64,000 bases of DNA. Source: Chromatiales bacterium 21-64-14 (GTDB taxonomy: Bacteria; Pseudomonadota; Gammaproteobacteria; 21-64-14). The notes beneath the pieces were generated by a model. That model was not told the origin of the DNA and did no database searches. It saw only the letters and a list, made by a program, of their open reading frames with translations. The translations under genes and the position numbers were made by a program. This document shows positions 28,249-38,837 of this stretch, in pieces; the stretch's first letter is position 1; every line of letters begins with the position of its first letter. The stretch spans positions 1-64,000 of the forward strand of contig NCBI01000010.1 in assembly GCA_002255365.1 (NCBI GenBank). The letters are read 5' to 3'.

Positions 28249-30342
28249 TCAGCCCGGGTGCGCCCTGCGCAAGGCCGGTTCCAGGTCCTCCAGGGAGGTT
28301 ACCGGCGGGCCGCAGGCGGTGCCCGTGCATATGTAGGCGATGACCCCGTCCGCAGCCGGTGGTTGGCCCAGCACCCCCGCAGCGGTTTGGGCGTCCCCGG
28401 GGATTGCCAGGGTCATCCGGTGCGGCGCGTAGGGACCGGCGGCGTGTGCCCACCACTGCGGCAGGGCCTCGGCGGCTCCCCGCAGGACCACGACCTGGGG
28501 CGGACGGAGCGACTCATCCAAGGCGATGAGCAGGCTGATGTGGGCATAGGGGACCTGCTGGAGCGCTGGGTAGGCGGCCTTCAGGGTGCGTTCGGCGGCC
28601 TCCAGGTAGCGCGGTTCCGCCAGCAGGTGGCCGAGTCGGTTGAGGGCGTAGGCCGCGACTCCGTTTCCGGACGGCGTGGAGTCATCCCCCAGCGGCTTGG
28701 GCCGCTGAATGAGGGGTTCATGGTCGTTAGAGGTGAAGAAAAAGCCGCCGGTGTTCCGATCTTCGAAGCGCGCCAGCAGTGCCTCCGCCAAGTCCCGCGC
28801 GAAGGCCAGGTCCGCGTCGCACCAGCGCACCTGGAGCAATTCCAGGATCGCGTCCAGCAGGAAGGCGTAGTCGTCCAGGTAGGCGTTGAGGTGCGCACGG
28901 CCGTCCTTGTAGGTGGCCAGCAACCGGCCGTCCTGCCACAGGGTGGTGCGCAGAAATTCCAAGGCCCGTTCTGCGGAGCGGACCCACTCCGGGTCGCCCA
29001 GGTGCCGCGCGGCTATTGCCATGCCCTTGATCATGAGCGCGTTCCAACTGGTCAGAATTTTCTCGTCGCGGCCCGGGCGGACGCGCTCCGCGCGGATCGC
29101 GTGCAATTGCTCGCGGGCTGCGGCCAACAGGCGCGCGGCCTCGTCCTCGGGGATTCCTACAGCGCGTGCGGTGGCGGCCAAATCCCGGTGGACGTTCAGG
29201 TGCCAGCGCCCTTCGAAGTTGGGCGGCTGGTCCAGGCCGAAGCGCGCGGCGCATACCCGGTAGACTGGTTCGTCCAGTCGGGCCTGTAACGTGTCCCGGT
29301 CCCACACGTAGTAGCGTCCCTCCTCGCCTTCGGAGTCGGCATCCAACGTCGAGTAATAGCCGCCTTCCGGGGATTGCATCTCGCGCATCACCCACGCGGC
29401 GGTCTCCTGGGCCACGCGCTGAAACAAGGGCTCGCCGGTGGCGTGCCAGGCCTGGCTGTAGAGGGCCAGCAGCGGCCCGTTGTCGTACAGCATTTTTTCG
29501 AAATGGGGGATCATCCAGCGTTCATCCACCGAGTACCGGCAGAATCCCCCCCCGATCTGGTCGTAAAGGCCGCCACGGGCCATGTTCCGCAGGGTCGACG
29601 CCGCCATCTCCCGGGCACGGGTATCCTCGTGGCCGCTGTCCCGGGCATCGGCCCAGCGTCGTAACAGGTATTCGATGCTGGTGGGATGGGGGAATTTCGG
29701 GGCCGCGCCGAATCCGCCATAGCGTTCGTCGTAGCTGTGTTCGAGTTGCTGCCGTGCCACCGCGAGGGGCGCCGGGGTCAAGGTCGCTGAGTCCTGGGAT
29801 GCGCCCGCGCCGGTGAGGGCCGTCAATGCGTCCCGCAGAGAATCGTTCTGCCTGCGGATCTCCTGCCGGTGCGTGGGATAGAACGCCGCGACTCGTTGCA
29901 GCAGGTCCTTGAAGCCCGGCAGACCGTGGCGCGGTTCCCCGGGGAAATAGGTGCCGGCGAAGAACGGGATCCGGTCATCGGGGGTGAGGAACACGGTGAG
30001 GGGCCAACCGCCGGGACGCTGGGTCAGCAGCTGGTGGGCGGTTTGATGGACCTTATCCAGGTCCGGACGCTCTTCCCGATCCACCTTGATGTTCACGAAC
30101 AGCCGGTTCATCAACGCGGCAGTTTCCGAGTCCTCGAAAGACTCGTGGGCCATCACATGACACCAGTGGCAGGCGGAATAACCGATGGACAGCAGGATCG
30201 GCCGGTCTTCCTGCCGTGCCCGTTCCAACGCATCGGGGCCCCATGGGTACCACTCCACTGGGTTGTGGGCATGCTGTAGGAGGTAGGGGCTGGTCTCGTG
30301 GAGCAGGTGGTTAGCGGTAGATGTGCCGTGTGCTGTCGTCAT
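28249..30342 (-). CDS. DUF255 thioredoxin-domain protein (YyaL/SSP411-like)
   Basis: A 697-residue cytoplasmic protein: an N-terminal thioredoxin-like DUF255 domain with the CxxC in SACHWCHVM (C58, C61) and [17 protein letters not shown], then an (alpha/alpha)6-barrel resembling N-acylglucosamine 2-epimerase/cellobiose epimerase folds ([42 protein letters not shown]). The biochemical role of the family is unknown. ATG 30342 ([20 protein letters not shown]) is the family start; the open frame continues upstream another 130 codons but is not homologous. Single-gene unit divergent from the SulP gene. Confidence 0.9.
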   Translation of the reverse strand: MTTAHGTSTANHLLHETSPYLLQHAHNPVEWYPWGPDALERARQEDRPILLSIGYSACHWCHVMAHESFEDSETAALMNRLFVNIKVDREERPDLDKVHQTAHQLLTQRPGGWPLTVFLTPDDRIPFFAGTYFPGEPRHGLPGFKDLLQRVAAFYPTHRQEIRRQNDSLRDALTALTGAGASQDSATLTPAPLAVARQQLEHSYDERYGGFGAAPKFPHPTSIEYLLRRWADARDSGHEDTRAREMAASTLRNMARGGLYDQIGGGFCRYSVDERWMIPHFEKMLYDNGPLLALYSQAWHATGEPLFQRVAQETAAWVMREMQSPEGGYYSTLDADSEGEEGRYYVWDRDTLQARLDEPVYRVCAARFGLDQPPNFEGRWHLNVHRDLAATARAVGIPEDEAARLLAAAREQLHAIRAERVRPGRDEKILTSWNALMIKGMAIAARHLGDPEWVRSAERALEFLRTTLWQDGRLLATYKDGRAHLNAYLDDYAFLLDAILELLQVRWCDADLAFARDLAEALLARFEDRNTGGFFFTSNDHEPLIQRPKPLGDDSTPSGNGVAAYALNRLGHLLAEPRYLEAAERTLKAAYPALQQVPYAHISLLIALDESLRPPQVVVLRGAAEALPQWWAHAAGPYAPHRMTLAIPGDAQTAAGVLGQPPAADGVIAYICTGTACGPPVTSLEDLEPALRRAHPG

Positions 30343-30695
30343 GAGCCGATTTCCCGGGATTTCGCTTTTGGACCCCCCAATATACGGTTTCCCGCGTGGA
30401 CTGTCTCGGCCCGGCGCGGCGTGCGCCTTTAAGGCGCAGGACCGGTTTGCTATGCTGGGCAGCGACTTGCCCGGCCCCCGTGCGCGCACGAGGATTGTCA
30501 CTCCAGGGGTGTCGAGTTCCGGCCGGGCCCCGCACGGCCCCTGGGGCACCGGTTCCGTCATTCCGGTCCTTTGGTTCTTGCCCGGCACCTGCACCGTGGC
30601 CGGGTGACCGCTTGTGGTCCGCCGCTGCCGGCGCGCGCGGGCCGGGCCATGGCTGGCCATCGATCGCCGGCGAGACGTCAGTGGGGGAGGGGCAG
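30343..30695. promoter_or_regulatory. Divergent control region between DUF255 and SulP genes
   Basis: These 353 bp hold no convincing gene. A leftward -10-like TATATT (complement of 30379-30384) has a weak -35 (GAGACA) 17 bp away. On the rightward side TATGCT at 30451-30456 could be a -10. Just before it lies a near-perfect palindrome, GCGCCTT-T-AAGGCGC (30423-30437), a possible operator. A strong ribosome site GGGGGAGGGG (30683-30692) precedes the SulP ATG. Confidence 0.4.
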
Positions 30696-32510
30696 ATGAC
30701 TCGGTCGGCGTTGCGCGACGGGCCGTGGGCATGGGTATTCCCGTTCCTGCGCTGGGCCCCCACGGTGAACCGGCGCACGCTCCGTCAAGACCTGTTGGCG
30801 GGGTTGACCAACGCCGTGGTGGTATTGCCCCAGGGCGTCGCCTTCGCGATGATCGCCGGGCTCCCTCCCGAGTACGGTCTCTATACCGCCATTATCACCC
30901 CCATAGTGGCGGCGCTGTTTGGTTCTTCCCAACACCTGATCTCGGGACCGACCACCGCGATCTCCATTGTCGTGTTCAGCACGGTAAGCCCGTTCGCCGA
31001 GCCGGGTACTGCCAGCTTCATCAGCTATGCCCTCACTCTGACCTTCATTGCCGGGGTGTTTCAGTTCGCCTTGGGTGTCGCGCGGCTCGGGGCGCTGGTC
31101 AATTTCGTGTCCCACTCGGTAGTGGTTGGTTTTACCGCCGGGGCGGCGATCCTCATCGCCACCAGCCAGTTCAAACATTACCTGGGCGTGGGCGTCCCCC
31201 CCGGGGAGTCGTTTCTCAACACCTGGATCGACCTGTGGGTCAAGGCCGGGCAGACGAATTTCTACGTCGTGGCGGTGGCCAGCATCACGTTGATTGCCGC
31301 GCTGCTGCTCCGGCGCTATCGCCCACGTTGGCCGGGCATGTTGCTGGCCATGGTAGTGGGTAGCATCGTGAGTTTGTTACTGGGCGGTGCGCAGCACGGG
31401 GTGCGCCTGGTGGGCTCGCTCCCCGCCCATCTGCCGCCCCTGGCCGCCCCGGACTTTTCTCTGGAGACTATCCGCCAACTGGCCCCTGGGGCGCTGGCGG
31501 TGTCCATGCTGGGCCTGATCGAGGCGGTGTCCATCGCCCGTGCCATCGCAACTCGTTCCCACCAGCGCATCGACGGCAACCAGGAGTTCATCGGCCAAGG
31601 GCTGTCGAACATGGTCGGAAGTTTCTTCTCCGCTTATGCCGGATCCGGCTCTTTTACGCGTTCCGGGATCAACTATCAGGCCGGGGCCCAGACACCCATG
31701 GCGGCGATTTTCGCGGCCCTGTGCCTGGCCCTGATCCTGCTGCTGGTTGCCCCTCTGACCGCGTATCTGCCAATCCCGTCCATGGCCGGGATCATTCTGC
31801 TGGTGGCCTACAACCTGATCGATTTTCACCAGATCAAAGGCATCTTGAAGACCAGTCGCGCGGACGCCGCGGTACTCGTCACCACATTCCTGTCCACCCT
31901 GTTCGTGGAACTCGAATTCGCCATCTACGTGGGCGTGATCCTTTCGCTGGTGTTGTACCTGAATCGCACGGCGCACCCGCGGGTGGTGGCGCGGGTCCCT
32001 GATCCGAGCTTGCCCAAGCGCCGGTTCGTGACCAGCGACCGGCTCCCGGCGTGTCCGCAGCTGCGTATGGTCCGGATCGACGGCTCGCTGTTCTTCGGGG
32101 CGGTGGACCATGTACAGCAGTCCCTCCATAAGATGCAGGAGGCGAACCCGCAACAACGTCATGTGCTGTTGATCTGCCATGGGGTCAACTTCGTGGATGT
32201 GGCCGGGGCTGAGATGCTCGCCCAGGAGACCCAGCGCGCCCGGGCAACCGGCGGTGACCTGTATCTCTGCGGGTTGAAGAAGGGCGTGCGTGACCCCTTG
32301 GAGCGGGGCGGCTACCTGCAGTTGATCGGTGCCGACCACGTGTTCGACTCCAAGGTGGACGCCATTGCGGGGATCTTCCCGCGGCTGGACGCGTTGCGCT
32401 GTGCGGCGTGCGACAAACGGATCTTCCGCGAATGCCAGACGCTCGACCGGAGTGCCCTGCCGGTGCCGGCATCCGATGCGGCGATCGCCGATCCCGTGAT
32501 CAGTCGGTGA
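30696..32510 (+). CDS. SulP family anion transporter with STAS domain
   Basis: A 604-residue inner-membrane protein of the SLC26/SulP family, expected to carry sulfate, bicarbonate or another anion. The core has the family signatures [33 protein letters not shown] and later [15 protein letters not shown], with about 10-12 membrane segments up to residue 430. A C-terminal STAS domain follows ([38 protein letters not shown]), then a cysteine tail [12 protein letters not shown]. The substrate cannot be told from sequence. The frame is open upstream to 30396 but ATG 30696 has a very strong ribosome site. It overlaps the convergent HAD gene by 11 bases. Confidence 0.9.
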   Translation: MTRSALRDGPWAWVFPFLRWAPTVNRRTLRQDLLAGLTNAVVVLPQGVAFAMIAGLPPEYGLYTAIITPIVAALFGSSQHLISGPTTAISIVVFSTVSPFAEPGTASFISYALTLTFIAGVFQFALGVARLGALVNFVSHSVVVGFTAGAAILIATSQFKHYLGVGVPPGESFLNTWIDLWVKAGQTNFYVVAVASITLIAALLLRRYRPRWPGMLLAMVVGSIVSLLLGGAQHGVRLVGSLPAHLPPLAAPDFSLETIRQLAPGALAVSMLGLIEAVSIARAIATRSHQRIDGNQEFIGQGLSNMVGSFFSAYAGSGSFTRSGINYQAGAQTPMAAIFAALCLALILLLVAPLTAYLPIPSMAGIILLVAYNLIDFHQIKGILKTSRADAAVLVTTFLSTLFVELEFAIYVGVILSLVLYLNRTAHPRVVARVPDPSLPKRRFVTSDRLPACPQLRMVRIDGSLFFGAVDHVQQSLHKMQEANPQQRHVLLICHGVNFVDVAGAEMLAQETQRARATGGDLYLCGLKKGVRDPLERGGYLQLIGADHVFDSKVDAIAGIFPRLDALRCAACDKRIFRECQTLDRSALPVPASDAAIADPVISR

Positions 32511-33144
32511 GGACCTCCCAACCGCGCCGATGCGCGGCTCGGGCGAGTCCCGGCGCCGGGTTGACCGCCACCGGGTGCGCCACCGCTTCCAGCAGCGGCA
32601 GGTCATGGCGGGAGTCCGCGTAGGCGGTGGCGTCGGCCAGGGCCAGGCCCAGCTGTTCTGCAAGGCACGACGCCAGGGCCAGTTTCTCGCGGCCGAACGG
32701 GTGGCGTTCCGGCGGTTGTGGCATGAAGCGCCCGTGGCGCTGGGCGCAGATCGTGGCGCACCAGTGGGAGATACCCAGGTGGTTGGCCAGCGGCCCGGCG
32801 ATGAGGTCCAGGGTCCCGGTCAGCAGGATCGGGATGTCCCCGTCGCGCTGATGGCGGCGGAGACGTTCGAGCATCGCGGGACGCAGTCTGCTGATCAGGA
32901 AATTGCGCACGAAGGCGGCGGCCACGGGAACCAACAGCGCGGCGTCCAACCCGGAGAGATACGCCTTGTCCTTTCTCCAGACGTGACGGCCGTAACGTCC
33001 GGAGTAGCGCCACAGAAAGCCGGCGGCGGCCCACCCCTGGCGCGGGCCGAGGATGCGGTTGCGCAACAGGTGGAGGATGAACAGCTGCTCGGAGCTGGGC
33101 CCTGCGAGCAGGGTGCCGTCTAGATCCAGTAGCGCCAATCGCAC
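32500..33144 (-). CDS. HAD-superfamily (subfamily IB) phosphatase
   Basis: A 214-residue SerB-like hydrolase. Motif I is LLDLDGTLL (D7, D9), motif II is ILLTGTLDLIAGPLA, and motifs III/IV are GREKLALASCLA and ATAYADSRHDLPLLEAV. A helical cap lies between motifs I and II. Relatives dephosphorylate small metabolites or lysophosphatidate; the substrate here is unknown. I chose GTG 33144 because AGGAG lies 8 bases upstream (complement of 33153-33157) and the HAD fold begins right there, although the frame stays open to 33426. Tail-to-tail with the SulP gene. Confidence 0.82.
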   Translation of the reverse strand: MRLALLDLDGTLLAGPSSEQLFILHLLRNRILGPRQGWAAAGFLWRYSGRYGRHVWRKDKAYLSGLDAALLVPVAAAFVRNFLISRLRPAMLERLRRHQRDGDIPILLTGTLDLIAGPLANHLGISHWCATICAQRHGRFMPQPPERHPFGREKLALASCLAEQLGLALADATAYADSRHDLPLLEAVAHPVAVNPAPGLARAAHRRGWEVLTD

Positions 33145-33593
33145 CGCTACCACTCCTGGGACACGGTTTGGGACCGTGACAGTTGGGGGATCATCCATGC
33201 GAACTGCGCCACCACCGGCAATCTGCGCGCGCGGGAGAGTCGTACCGCCAAATTTTACCAAGCCGTGTCCGGCGGTGCGCTGAATGGGCCCCCTAACGTG
33301 CAACACCACATTAGGCCATGGTTGGATCAGGAACCGCCAGCCGAAGGCAATCGTCTTAGGTACCGGGGCGGGAACTTGGCTGTGGTGATCAGGTAGACCG
33401 CGGATCTCCGGGCGCTCGACGGTCACGGATGGCGTTTAGTATACGGGAGTGGGTCGTTACTCGGAAAATTGCGCGCACGGTGTTGCTGGGTCGCCGCGCA
33501 GGGATTATGCTGGGCCGGTCGTAACCGGTCCTAATCCACCGCGGCGTAGCGTATCCTGTCCTTATGGAACACGCTGCGCCGCTGGAATGTCGC
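33145..33593. promoter_or_regulatory. Divergent gap before the rlmI-like gene
   Basis: About 450 bp without a recognisable gene. A possible rightward promoter is TTGCTG (33483-33488), 17 bp, TATGCT (33506-33511), roughly 80 bases before the methyltransferase start. I see no other strong repeat or hairpin. Confidence 0.35.
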
Positions 33594-34820
33594 ATGAGTG
33601 TGCCTGCACTGTCCATGGAGACTGGCCTCCCTGCCTTGCGCCTGAAATCCCACGAAGAGCGTCGGCTGCGTGCCGGGCACCTATGGGTCTTCAGTAATGA
33701 GGTCGATGTCGTGCAGACGCCGCTGACGGACTTTTCCCCTGGGCAGGCCGTGGAGCTGCAAGCCCACAATGGGAAGCCGCTCGGCACCGGGTACGTCAAC
33801 CCGCACTCGCTGATTTGCGCCCGGCTGGTGAGCCGTGACGCCCACCACCCCCTGGACCGATCCTTGCTGGTGCATCGGCTAAAGGTGGCGTTGTCGCTGC
33901 GCGAACGCTTGTATCCATCGCCGCACTATCGTCTCGTTCATGGCGAGGCCGACGGCCTGCCCGGCCTGGTGGTGGACCGCTACGGCCAGATTCTGGTGGC
34001 GCAGTTCTCAACCGCCGGCATCGAACGGATGAGGGAAGACGTAGTGACCGCCTTATGCAAGGTGCTCGCTCCGCAGGGGATCCTGTTGCGCAACGACAGT
34101 CCGATCCGCGCATTGGAGGGCTTGGAATCCTATGTGGAGGTGGCGCACGGCGCGGTTCCGGACGCGGTTATCCTGGAGGAGAACGGGTGCCGCTTCCGGG
34201 TGCCCCTACAGGAGGGCCAGAAGACCGGTTGGTACTACGACCAACGCGATAACCGGCGCCGGGCTGTAGAATATGTGGCCGGGCGCCGCGTTTTGGACCT
34301 GTTCAGTTACCTCGGCGGCTGGGGTATCCAGGCGGCGGTCCATGGTGCGGAGCACGTGCGTTGCGTGGAGGCCTCGTCCAAGGCATCGGACCAGATCGCG
34401 GAGAACGCGGCACTGAACGGCGTCGTAGACCGGGTGGAGACCGTGCCTGGGGATGTCTTCGATACGCTCAAGGCGCTGCGTGAGGAACGCGAGCGATTCG
34501 ACGTGGTGGTGGTGGATCCGCCGGCATTCATCAAACGAAAACGTGATCTCAAGGCGGGTCTGGAGGCGTATCATCGGCTCAATCGGATGGCCATGCAGGT
34601 CCTTGCCCAGGACGGCATATTGGTCTCCTGCTCGTGTTCCTATCACATGGGTCGCGATGAGCTGCGGGACGTCTTGCTGCAGTCCGCCCGTCACCTGGAT
34701 CGCAGTCTGCAGTTGCTCGCCCAGGGCTCCCAATCGTCGGACCATCCCGTGCATCCGGCGATCCCCGAGACCGGTTACCTGAAGGCGTTGTTCGCCCGGG
34801 TTCTGCCGGCGGGTTTCTAA
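33594..34820 (+). CDS. rlmI: RlmI-type 23S rRNA (cytosine) methyltransferase
   Basis: A 408-residue class I SAM methyltransferase. N-terminal PUA domain (HEERRLRAGHLWVFSNEVD, ICARLVSRDAHHPLDRSLL), then an EEHEA-like middle domain (YRLVHGEADGLPGLVVDRYG) and the Rossmann part with DLFSYLGGWGIQAAVHGA (SAM), VVVDPPAFIKRK and the cysteine pair SCSCSYH. It fits RlmI (m5C1962 of 23S rRNA in E. coli) by layout; target assignment is by homology. Start uncertain: ATG 33564, 33594 or 33615; the middle one agrees best with relatives. Confidence 0.85.
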   Translation: MSVPALSMETGLPALRLKSHEERRLRAGHLWVFSNEVDVVQTPLTDFSPGQAVELQAHNGKPLGTGYVNPHSLICARLVSRDAHHPLDRSLLVHRLKVALSLRERLYPSPHYRLVHGEADGLPGLVVDRYGQILVAQFSTAGIERMREDVVTALCKVLAPQGILLRNDSPIRALEGLESYVEVAHGAVPDAVILEENGCRFRVPLQEGQKTGWYYDQRDNRRRAVEYVAGRRVLDLFSYLGGWGIQAAVHGAEHVRCVEASSKASDQIAENAALNGVVDRVETVPGDVFDTLKALREERERFDVVVVDPPAFIKRKRDLKAGLEAYHRLNRMAMQVLAQDGILVSCSCSYHMGRDELRDVLLQSARHLDRSLQLLAQGSQSSDHPVHPAIPETGYLKALFARVLPAGF

Positions 34821-34869
34821 TCCATGAACGATCGTTTCCTGTGAACCGGCGCGCGTACAGGTAAATGGC

Positions 34870-35682
34870 ATGCTGACCTATCCTGACATCAATCCCATAG
34901 CCCTTAGCCTCGGTCCGCTGAAGATCCGTTGGTACGGCCTCATGTACCTGGTCGGATTCGCCGCCGCCTGGTGGCTGGCACTGCGGCGTGCGGCGCGGCC
35001 CGATTCCGGGTGGGACCGGGACCAAGTGGCGGACGTGATGTTCTACGGGTTCCTCGGCGTGATCCTGGGCGGACGGATCGGTTATATGCTGTTCTACGAC
35101 CTCCCAGGTTTCCTGGCCCATCCGACAGTGATCCTCAAGATCTGGCAGGGTGGAATGTCGTTCCACGGCGGGCTGCTAGGGGTATTGGCCGGCATGTGGT
35201 GGTTCGGGCGGCGTTACCACAAGCGCCTCTTCGAGGTGGCGGACTTCGTCGCACCCCTGGTGCCGATTGGGCTTGGTGCCGGGCGTATCGGAAACTTCAT
35301 CAACGGGGAATTGTGGGGTCGTGCATCCAACCTGCCGTGGGCGATGAAGCTCTCCTGCAACCGCTTCCCCGAGTATCTGTGCCGCGTACCCCGTCAACCT
35401 TCCCAACTCTACGAGGCGTTTCTGGAAGGCGTGGTACTGTTTACGATCCTCTGGCTGTTTTCCCGCAGGCCTCGCCCCACCATGGCGGTATCCGGGTTGT
35501 TCCTGCTATGCTACGGGACGTTCCGTTTCGCCGTGGAATTCGTGCGTCAGCCCGACCCGCAGCTCGGGTTCGTGGCCTTCGGCTGGCTTACCATGGGCCA
35601 GGTTCTGTCGTTCCCCATGGCGCTGATCGGCTTGGCGTTGCTCTGGTACGCATACCGAAATCGCGCGCCCGGCGCGGCCTGA
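34870..35682 (+). CDS. lgt: Prolipoprotein diacylglyceryl transferase
   Basis: A 270-residue multi-pass inner-membrane enzyme that moves diacylglycerol from phosphatidylglycerol to the lipobox cysteine of prolipoproteins. Signatures: [42 protein letters not shown] with the essential histidine, and [16 protein letters not shown]. About seven membrane helices. ATG 34870 fits family length. First gene of the lgt-thyA-folA group. Its lipoprotein clients in this window include PilP. Confidence 0.96.
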   Translation: MLTYPDINPIALSLGPLKIRWYGLMYLVGFAAAWWLALRRAARPDSGWDRDQVADVMFYGFLGVILGGRIGYMLFYDLPGFLAHPTVILKIWQGGMSFHGGLLGVLAGMWWFGRRYHKRLFEVADFVAPLVPIGLGAGRIGNFINGELWGRASNLPWAMKLSCNRFPEYLCRVPRQPSQLYEAFLEGVVLFTILWLFSRRPRPTMAVSGLFLLCYGTFRFAVEFVRQPDPQLGFVAFGWLTMGQVLSFPMALIGLALLWYAYRNRAPGAA

Positions 35683-35746
35683 CTGTTCTGATCAGAACCG
35701 GATCCCGAGCCCGGCACGGTGTTCGTAGACGGGAAGACACTGCAAT

Positions 35747-36541
35747 ATGCAACCGTATCTCGATCTCATGCGCCATGTGCTGGAAACCGGCGTTCGCAAA
35801 GGCGACCGCACCGGCACCGGAACCCTCAGCATCTTCGGCTACCAGTTGCGCTTCGACCTCGCCCGTGGCTTTCCGGCGGTAACCACCAAGAAGTTGCACC
35901 TGAAGTCCATCCTCTACGAACTGCTGTGGTTTCTGCGCGGCGATACCAATATCGGCTATCTGCGCGAGCACGGGGTGAGCATCTGGGATGAGTGGGCGGA
36001 CGAGCGCGGGGAACTGGGACCGGTCTACGGTAGCCAGTGGCGCTCGTGGCCGGCGCCCGACGGACGGCGTATCGACCAGATGCGGGCGGTGGTGGATGAG
36101 ATCCGCACCAACCCGGATTCGCGGCGCTTGCTGGTGAGCGCCTGGAACGTGGGCGAGCTGGAACGCATGGCGCTGCCGCCCTGTCACGTGCTTTTCCAAT
36201 TCTACGTCTCCGAGGGCCGGCTGTCCTGCCAACTCTATCAGCGCAGTGCGGACATTTTTCTTGGGCTGCCGTTCAACATCGCTTCCTACGCGCTACTGAC
36301 GCTGATGGTGGCCCAGGTGTGCGATCTGCAGCCGGGCGAATTCATTCATACGCTGGGCGACGCGCACCTCTACCTCAACCACATGGATCAGGCGCGGACG
36401 CAACTGAACCGCAAATCGTATCCGTTACCCAGAATGTGCCTGAACCCCGCGGTTCGGGATCTGTTCGGCTTCCGATATGAGGACTTCGAGCTCGTGGATT
36501 ATCGGTGCCACGGGCCGATCAAGGCCCCGGTCGCAGTGTGA
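35747..36541 (+). CDS. thyA: Thymidylate synthase
   Basis: A 264-residue thymidylate synthase, exactly the length of the E. coli enzyme (dUMP to dTMP with methylene-THF). R21 (DRTGTGT), catalytic C146 in [35 protein letters not shown] and HLYLNHMDQ are all in register. ATG 35747 is clear. It lies 64 bp after lgt and 54 bp before folA, the enzyme that regenerates the dihydrofolate it produces. Confidence 0.97.
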   Translation: MQPYLDLMRHVLETGVRKGDRTGTGTLSIFGYQLRFDLARGFPAVTTKKLHLKSILYELLWFLRGDTNIGYLREHGVSIWDEWADERGELGPVYGSQWRSWPAPDGRRIDQMRAVVDEIRTNPDSRRLLVSAWNVGELERMALPPCHVLFQFYVSEGRLSCQLYQRSADIFLGLPFNIASYALLTLMVAQVCDLQPGEFIHTLGDAHLYLNHMDQARTQLNRKSYPLPRMCLNPAVRDLFGFRYEDFELVDYRCHGPIKAPVAV

Positions 36542-36595
36542 TGCCGGGCGCGTGTCTCATTGCCCGGCCCCAGGTTTGACCGCGGCGTCGTATCC

Positions 36596-37099
36596 ATGAT
36601 CCTTGCACTGGTAGTCGCCATGGCGGAGAACCGGGTGATCGGCGTAGGGCAGCGGCTGCCCTGGCATTTGCCCGCAGACTTGAGGCATTTCAAGGCGGTC
36701 ACTCTGGGTAAAACGGTGATCATGGGGCGGCGTACCTATGCGTCGATCGGTCGCCCGCTGCCGGGACGGCGTAACATCGTGGTTAGCCGAGATCCATCCC
36801 GCTTGGCGCCGGGCTGTATCGTGGCCGGCTCCCTGGAAGACGCCTTGACCGCGGCGCAGGGTGAGGAGGTGATGGTGATCGGCGGTGCACAGCTCTACCG
36901 GGAGGCACTGCCGCGGGCACAGAGGATCCATCTAACCCTCGTGCATGCCATGGTGGAGGGTGACACTTGGTTTCCGGACTTGGCACCGGGCGCTTGGCGC
37001 GAGACCGGGCGCGAGGAGCATCCAGCGGATCCACACAATCCCCACCCGATGACGTTTTTGGTGCTGGAACGCACCGGGGCCGCCTCCGATGTTACTTGA
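36596..37099 (+). CDS. folA: Dihydrofolate reductase
   Basis: A 167-residue NADPH-dependent reductase making tetrahydrofolate. MAENRVIGVGQRLPWHLPAD carries the Met20-type loop, the tryptophan and the catalytic acid (D28); KTVIMGRRTYASIGRPLPGR binds NADPH, and GGAQLYREALP is the usual third motif. ATG 36596 is the family start. Lies downstream of thyA, likely co-transcribed, and next to the apaH gene as in E. coli (here folA and apaH converge with a small gene in between). Confidence 0.96.
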   Translation: MILALVVAMAENRVIGVGQRLPWHLPADLRHFKAVTLGKTVIMGRRTYASIGRPLPGRRNIVVSRDPSRLAPGCIVAGSLEDALTAAQGEEVMVIGGAQLYREALPRAQRIHLTLVHAMVEGDTWFPDLAPGAWRETGREEHPADPHNPHPMTFLVLERTGAASDVT

Positions 37100-37188
37100 A
37101 CCGGGTCCGGCGGACCCGTACCATCCCATGGGACGGACGCTGGTTACCGCGCACGGCGATTCACGATTGCGCGTTCTGGAGGTGGCTC

Positions 37189-37398
37189 ATGGAGAAGAAC
37201 GTTGGTAATGTCGACAAGATTGTCCGCGTTGTGGTCGGTTTGGGACTACTCTCCCTGCTGTTCTTTCTGAAGGGCAACGCCCGTTACTGGGGGCTGGTGG
37301 GATTGATTCCGCTGGGCACCGCGGCCACCGGGTGGTGCCCGGGCTGGTCGATTCTGGGGATCAACACCTGTCCGGTGAAGGGCCGGGAACGACCCTGA
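37189..37398 (+). CDS. DUF2892 (YgaP-like) small membrane protein
   Basis: A 69-residue protein: MEKNVGNVDKIVRVVVGLGL is the DUF2892 opening, two membrane helices follow (IVRVVVGLGLLSLLFFL and YWGLVGLIPLGTAATGW), ending CPGWSILGINTCPVK. The two cysteines near the end are common in this family, which also occurs fused to rhodanese domains in YgaP. No function is assigned. GGAGGTGG at 37178-37185 is a strong ribosome site; the frame upstream is open but not homologous. Confidence 0.85.
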   Translation: MEKNVGNVDKIVRVVVGLGLLSLLFFLKGNARYWGLVGLIPLGTAATGWCPGWSILGINTCPVKGRERP

Positions 37399-37445
37399 AT
37401 TGCCGCGCGGTCAGCCTTTCAGTAGCCGATAGCCGCCACCTAGTG

Positions 37446-38288
37446 CTACGCACCGGCGGCGGCACAACGCAGGTGTATCCACCGGGGCTTGCCATCCAGG
37501 CGCAGGGCGGTGAGCCGCCCGCCCCAAACGCACCCCGTATCCAGTGGATAGATCCCGGGTTCGGCCACCGGTCCGAGGGTTGACCAGTGTCCGAAGACGA
37601 TGCGCAGCCCGGCGCTGGCACGGCCCGCTACGGAGAACCACGGCCGAAAGGGTGCCGGCTGGGTTCCGGGGGGGCCCTTCTCCTGCAGCGTCAGTTCCCC
37701 GTCCGCAGTGCAGTAGCGTAACCGCGTCAGGCAATTGATGATGAATCGCAACCGGTCCCAGCCGGCCAGTTCATCGTTCCAGCGTGGCGGCCAATCCCCA
37801 TACAGATGCTGCAGCAGGCCCGGATATTCGGGCCCGCGTAGCGCGGTTTCGGCCTCGCTGGCACGGGCCTGGGCTTGCTCCAGGCCCCACTGGGGTGGAA
37901 GCCCTGCATGGATCAACGTGTAGCCGAGTTGGGGATCGTGGTGCAGTAGCGGACGATGGCGCAACCAGTGGAGCAGTTCATCGCGGTCCGGTGCGTGGAG
38001 GATAGGCGCCAGGGTGTCGCGCCGGTGGGATTTTTCCTGGAGCCCGGCGGCTTGGGCCAGCAGATGCAGGTCGTGATTGCCTAGCACCGTCAATGCCCGG
38101 TCGCCCAGGTTGTGCACCAGGCGCAGGGTTTCCAACGATTTTGGTCCGCGGTTTACCAAGTCACCGGTGAACCAAAGGTGGTCCCGGGCCGGATCGAAGT
38201 TCAACCGCTCCAGCAATCGCTGCAGTTCATCATGGCAACCCTGCAGGTCTCCGATGGCGTAGGTGGCCACGTAGCGGTAACTCCTCAT
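37446..38288 (-). CDS. apaH: Symmetrical bis(5'-nucleosyl)-tetraphosphatase
   Basis: A 280-residue metallophosphoesterase cleaving Ap4A to two ADP. Metal-binding motifs: YAIGDLQGCHDEL, FTGDLVNRGPKSLETLR and VLGNHDLHLLA, with FGHWSTLG and LDTGCVWGGRLTALRL near the end. Length matches E. coli ApaH. ATG 38288 gives MRSYRYVATYAIGD, a few residues longer than the shortest relatives. Downstream of apaG on the same strand, 165 bp apart. Confidence 0.95.
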   Translation of the reverse strand: MRSYRYVATYAIGDLQGCHDELQRLLERLNFDPARDHLWFTGDLVNRGPKSLETLRLVHNLGDRALTVLGNHDLHLLAQAAGLQEKSHRRDTLAPILHAPDRDELLHWLRHRPLLHHDPQLGYTLIHAGLPPQWGLEQAQARASEAETALRGPEYPGLLQHLYGDWPPRWNDELAGWDRLRFIINCLTRLRYCTADGELTLQEKGPPGTQPAPFRPWFSVAGRASAGLRIVFGHWSTLGPVAEPGIYPLDTGCVWGGRLTALRLDGKPRWIHLRCAAAGA

Positions 38289-38453
38289 GGGTCTGTGTAG
38301 CGCGTCGCACCTGTGGCCGATCGCAACCGGGTGCGCGCAGGTCCAGGGATGGTTCCGTTTCGACGTGCGGCCGATGATGGTGCCGCCCGGCCGTCACCAG
38401 TGTCGCGGCGCCCGAGTCTGTTTTGGGCGGAACGCCCCGAACCGGACAGATTC

Positions 38454-38837
38454 CTAGTGCAGAGTACGGGGCACGGAAAGGGTGAACGTGGGGATATCCG
38501 CGTCGAATTCGGCGCCGTCGTCCGCCACCATCTGGTAGCTTCCCCGCATACTGCCCACCGGGGTTTCGATCATGGTACCACTGGTGTACTGGAAGCCTTC
38601 CCCGGGTTTGAGGTACGGTTGTTCGCCCACGACGCCTTCACCGCGTACCTCCTGCGTCTTGCCGTTGGCGTCGGTGATGATCCAATGGCGGGTCATGAGC
38701 CGCGCCGGCACCCCACCGAGGTTGCGGATTGTGACCGTGTAGGCGAATACGTAGCGCTGATCGGCGGGCGCCGACTGCTCTTCGATGTAGATCGACTCGA
38801 CGTCGACGTGCACCCGGTAGTCCGTCTGCTTGTTCAT
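38454..38837 (-). CDS. apaG: ApaG protein
   Basis: A 127-residue fibronectin-III-like protein. Hallmarks: VDVESIYIEEQSAPADQRYV then FAYTVTIRNLG, ARLMTRHWIITDANG, VGEQPYLKPGEGFQYTSG and GSMRGSYQMVADDG. ApaG is often named with Co/Mg efflux because of old genetics, but its biochemical role is unsettled. Usually rsmA precedes it; here rsmA lies 4 kb away. It probably shares a transcript with apaH. Confidence 0.95.
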   Translation of the reverse strand: MNKQTDYRVHVDVESIYIEEQSAPADQRYVFAYTVTIRNLGGVPARLMTRHWIITDANGKTQEVRGEGVVGEQPYLKPGEGFQYTSGTMIETPVGSMRGSYQMVADDGAEFDADIPTFTLSVPRTLH

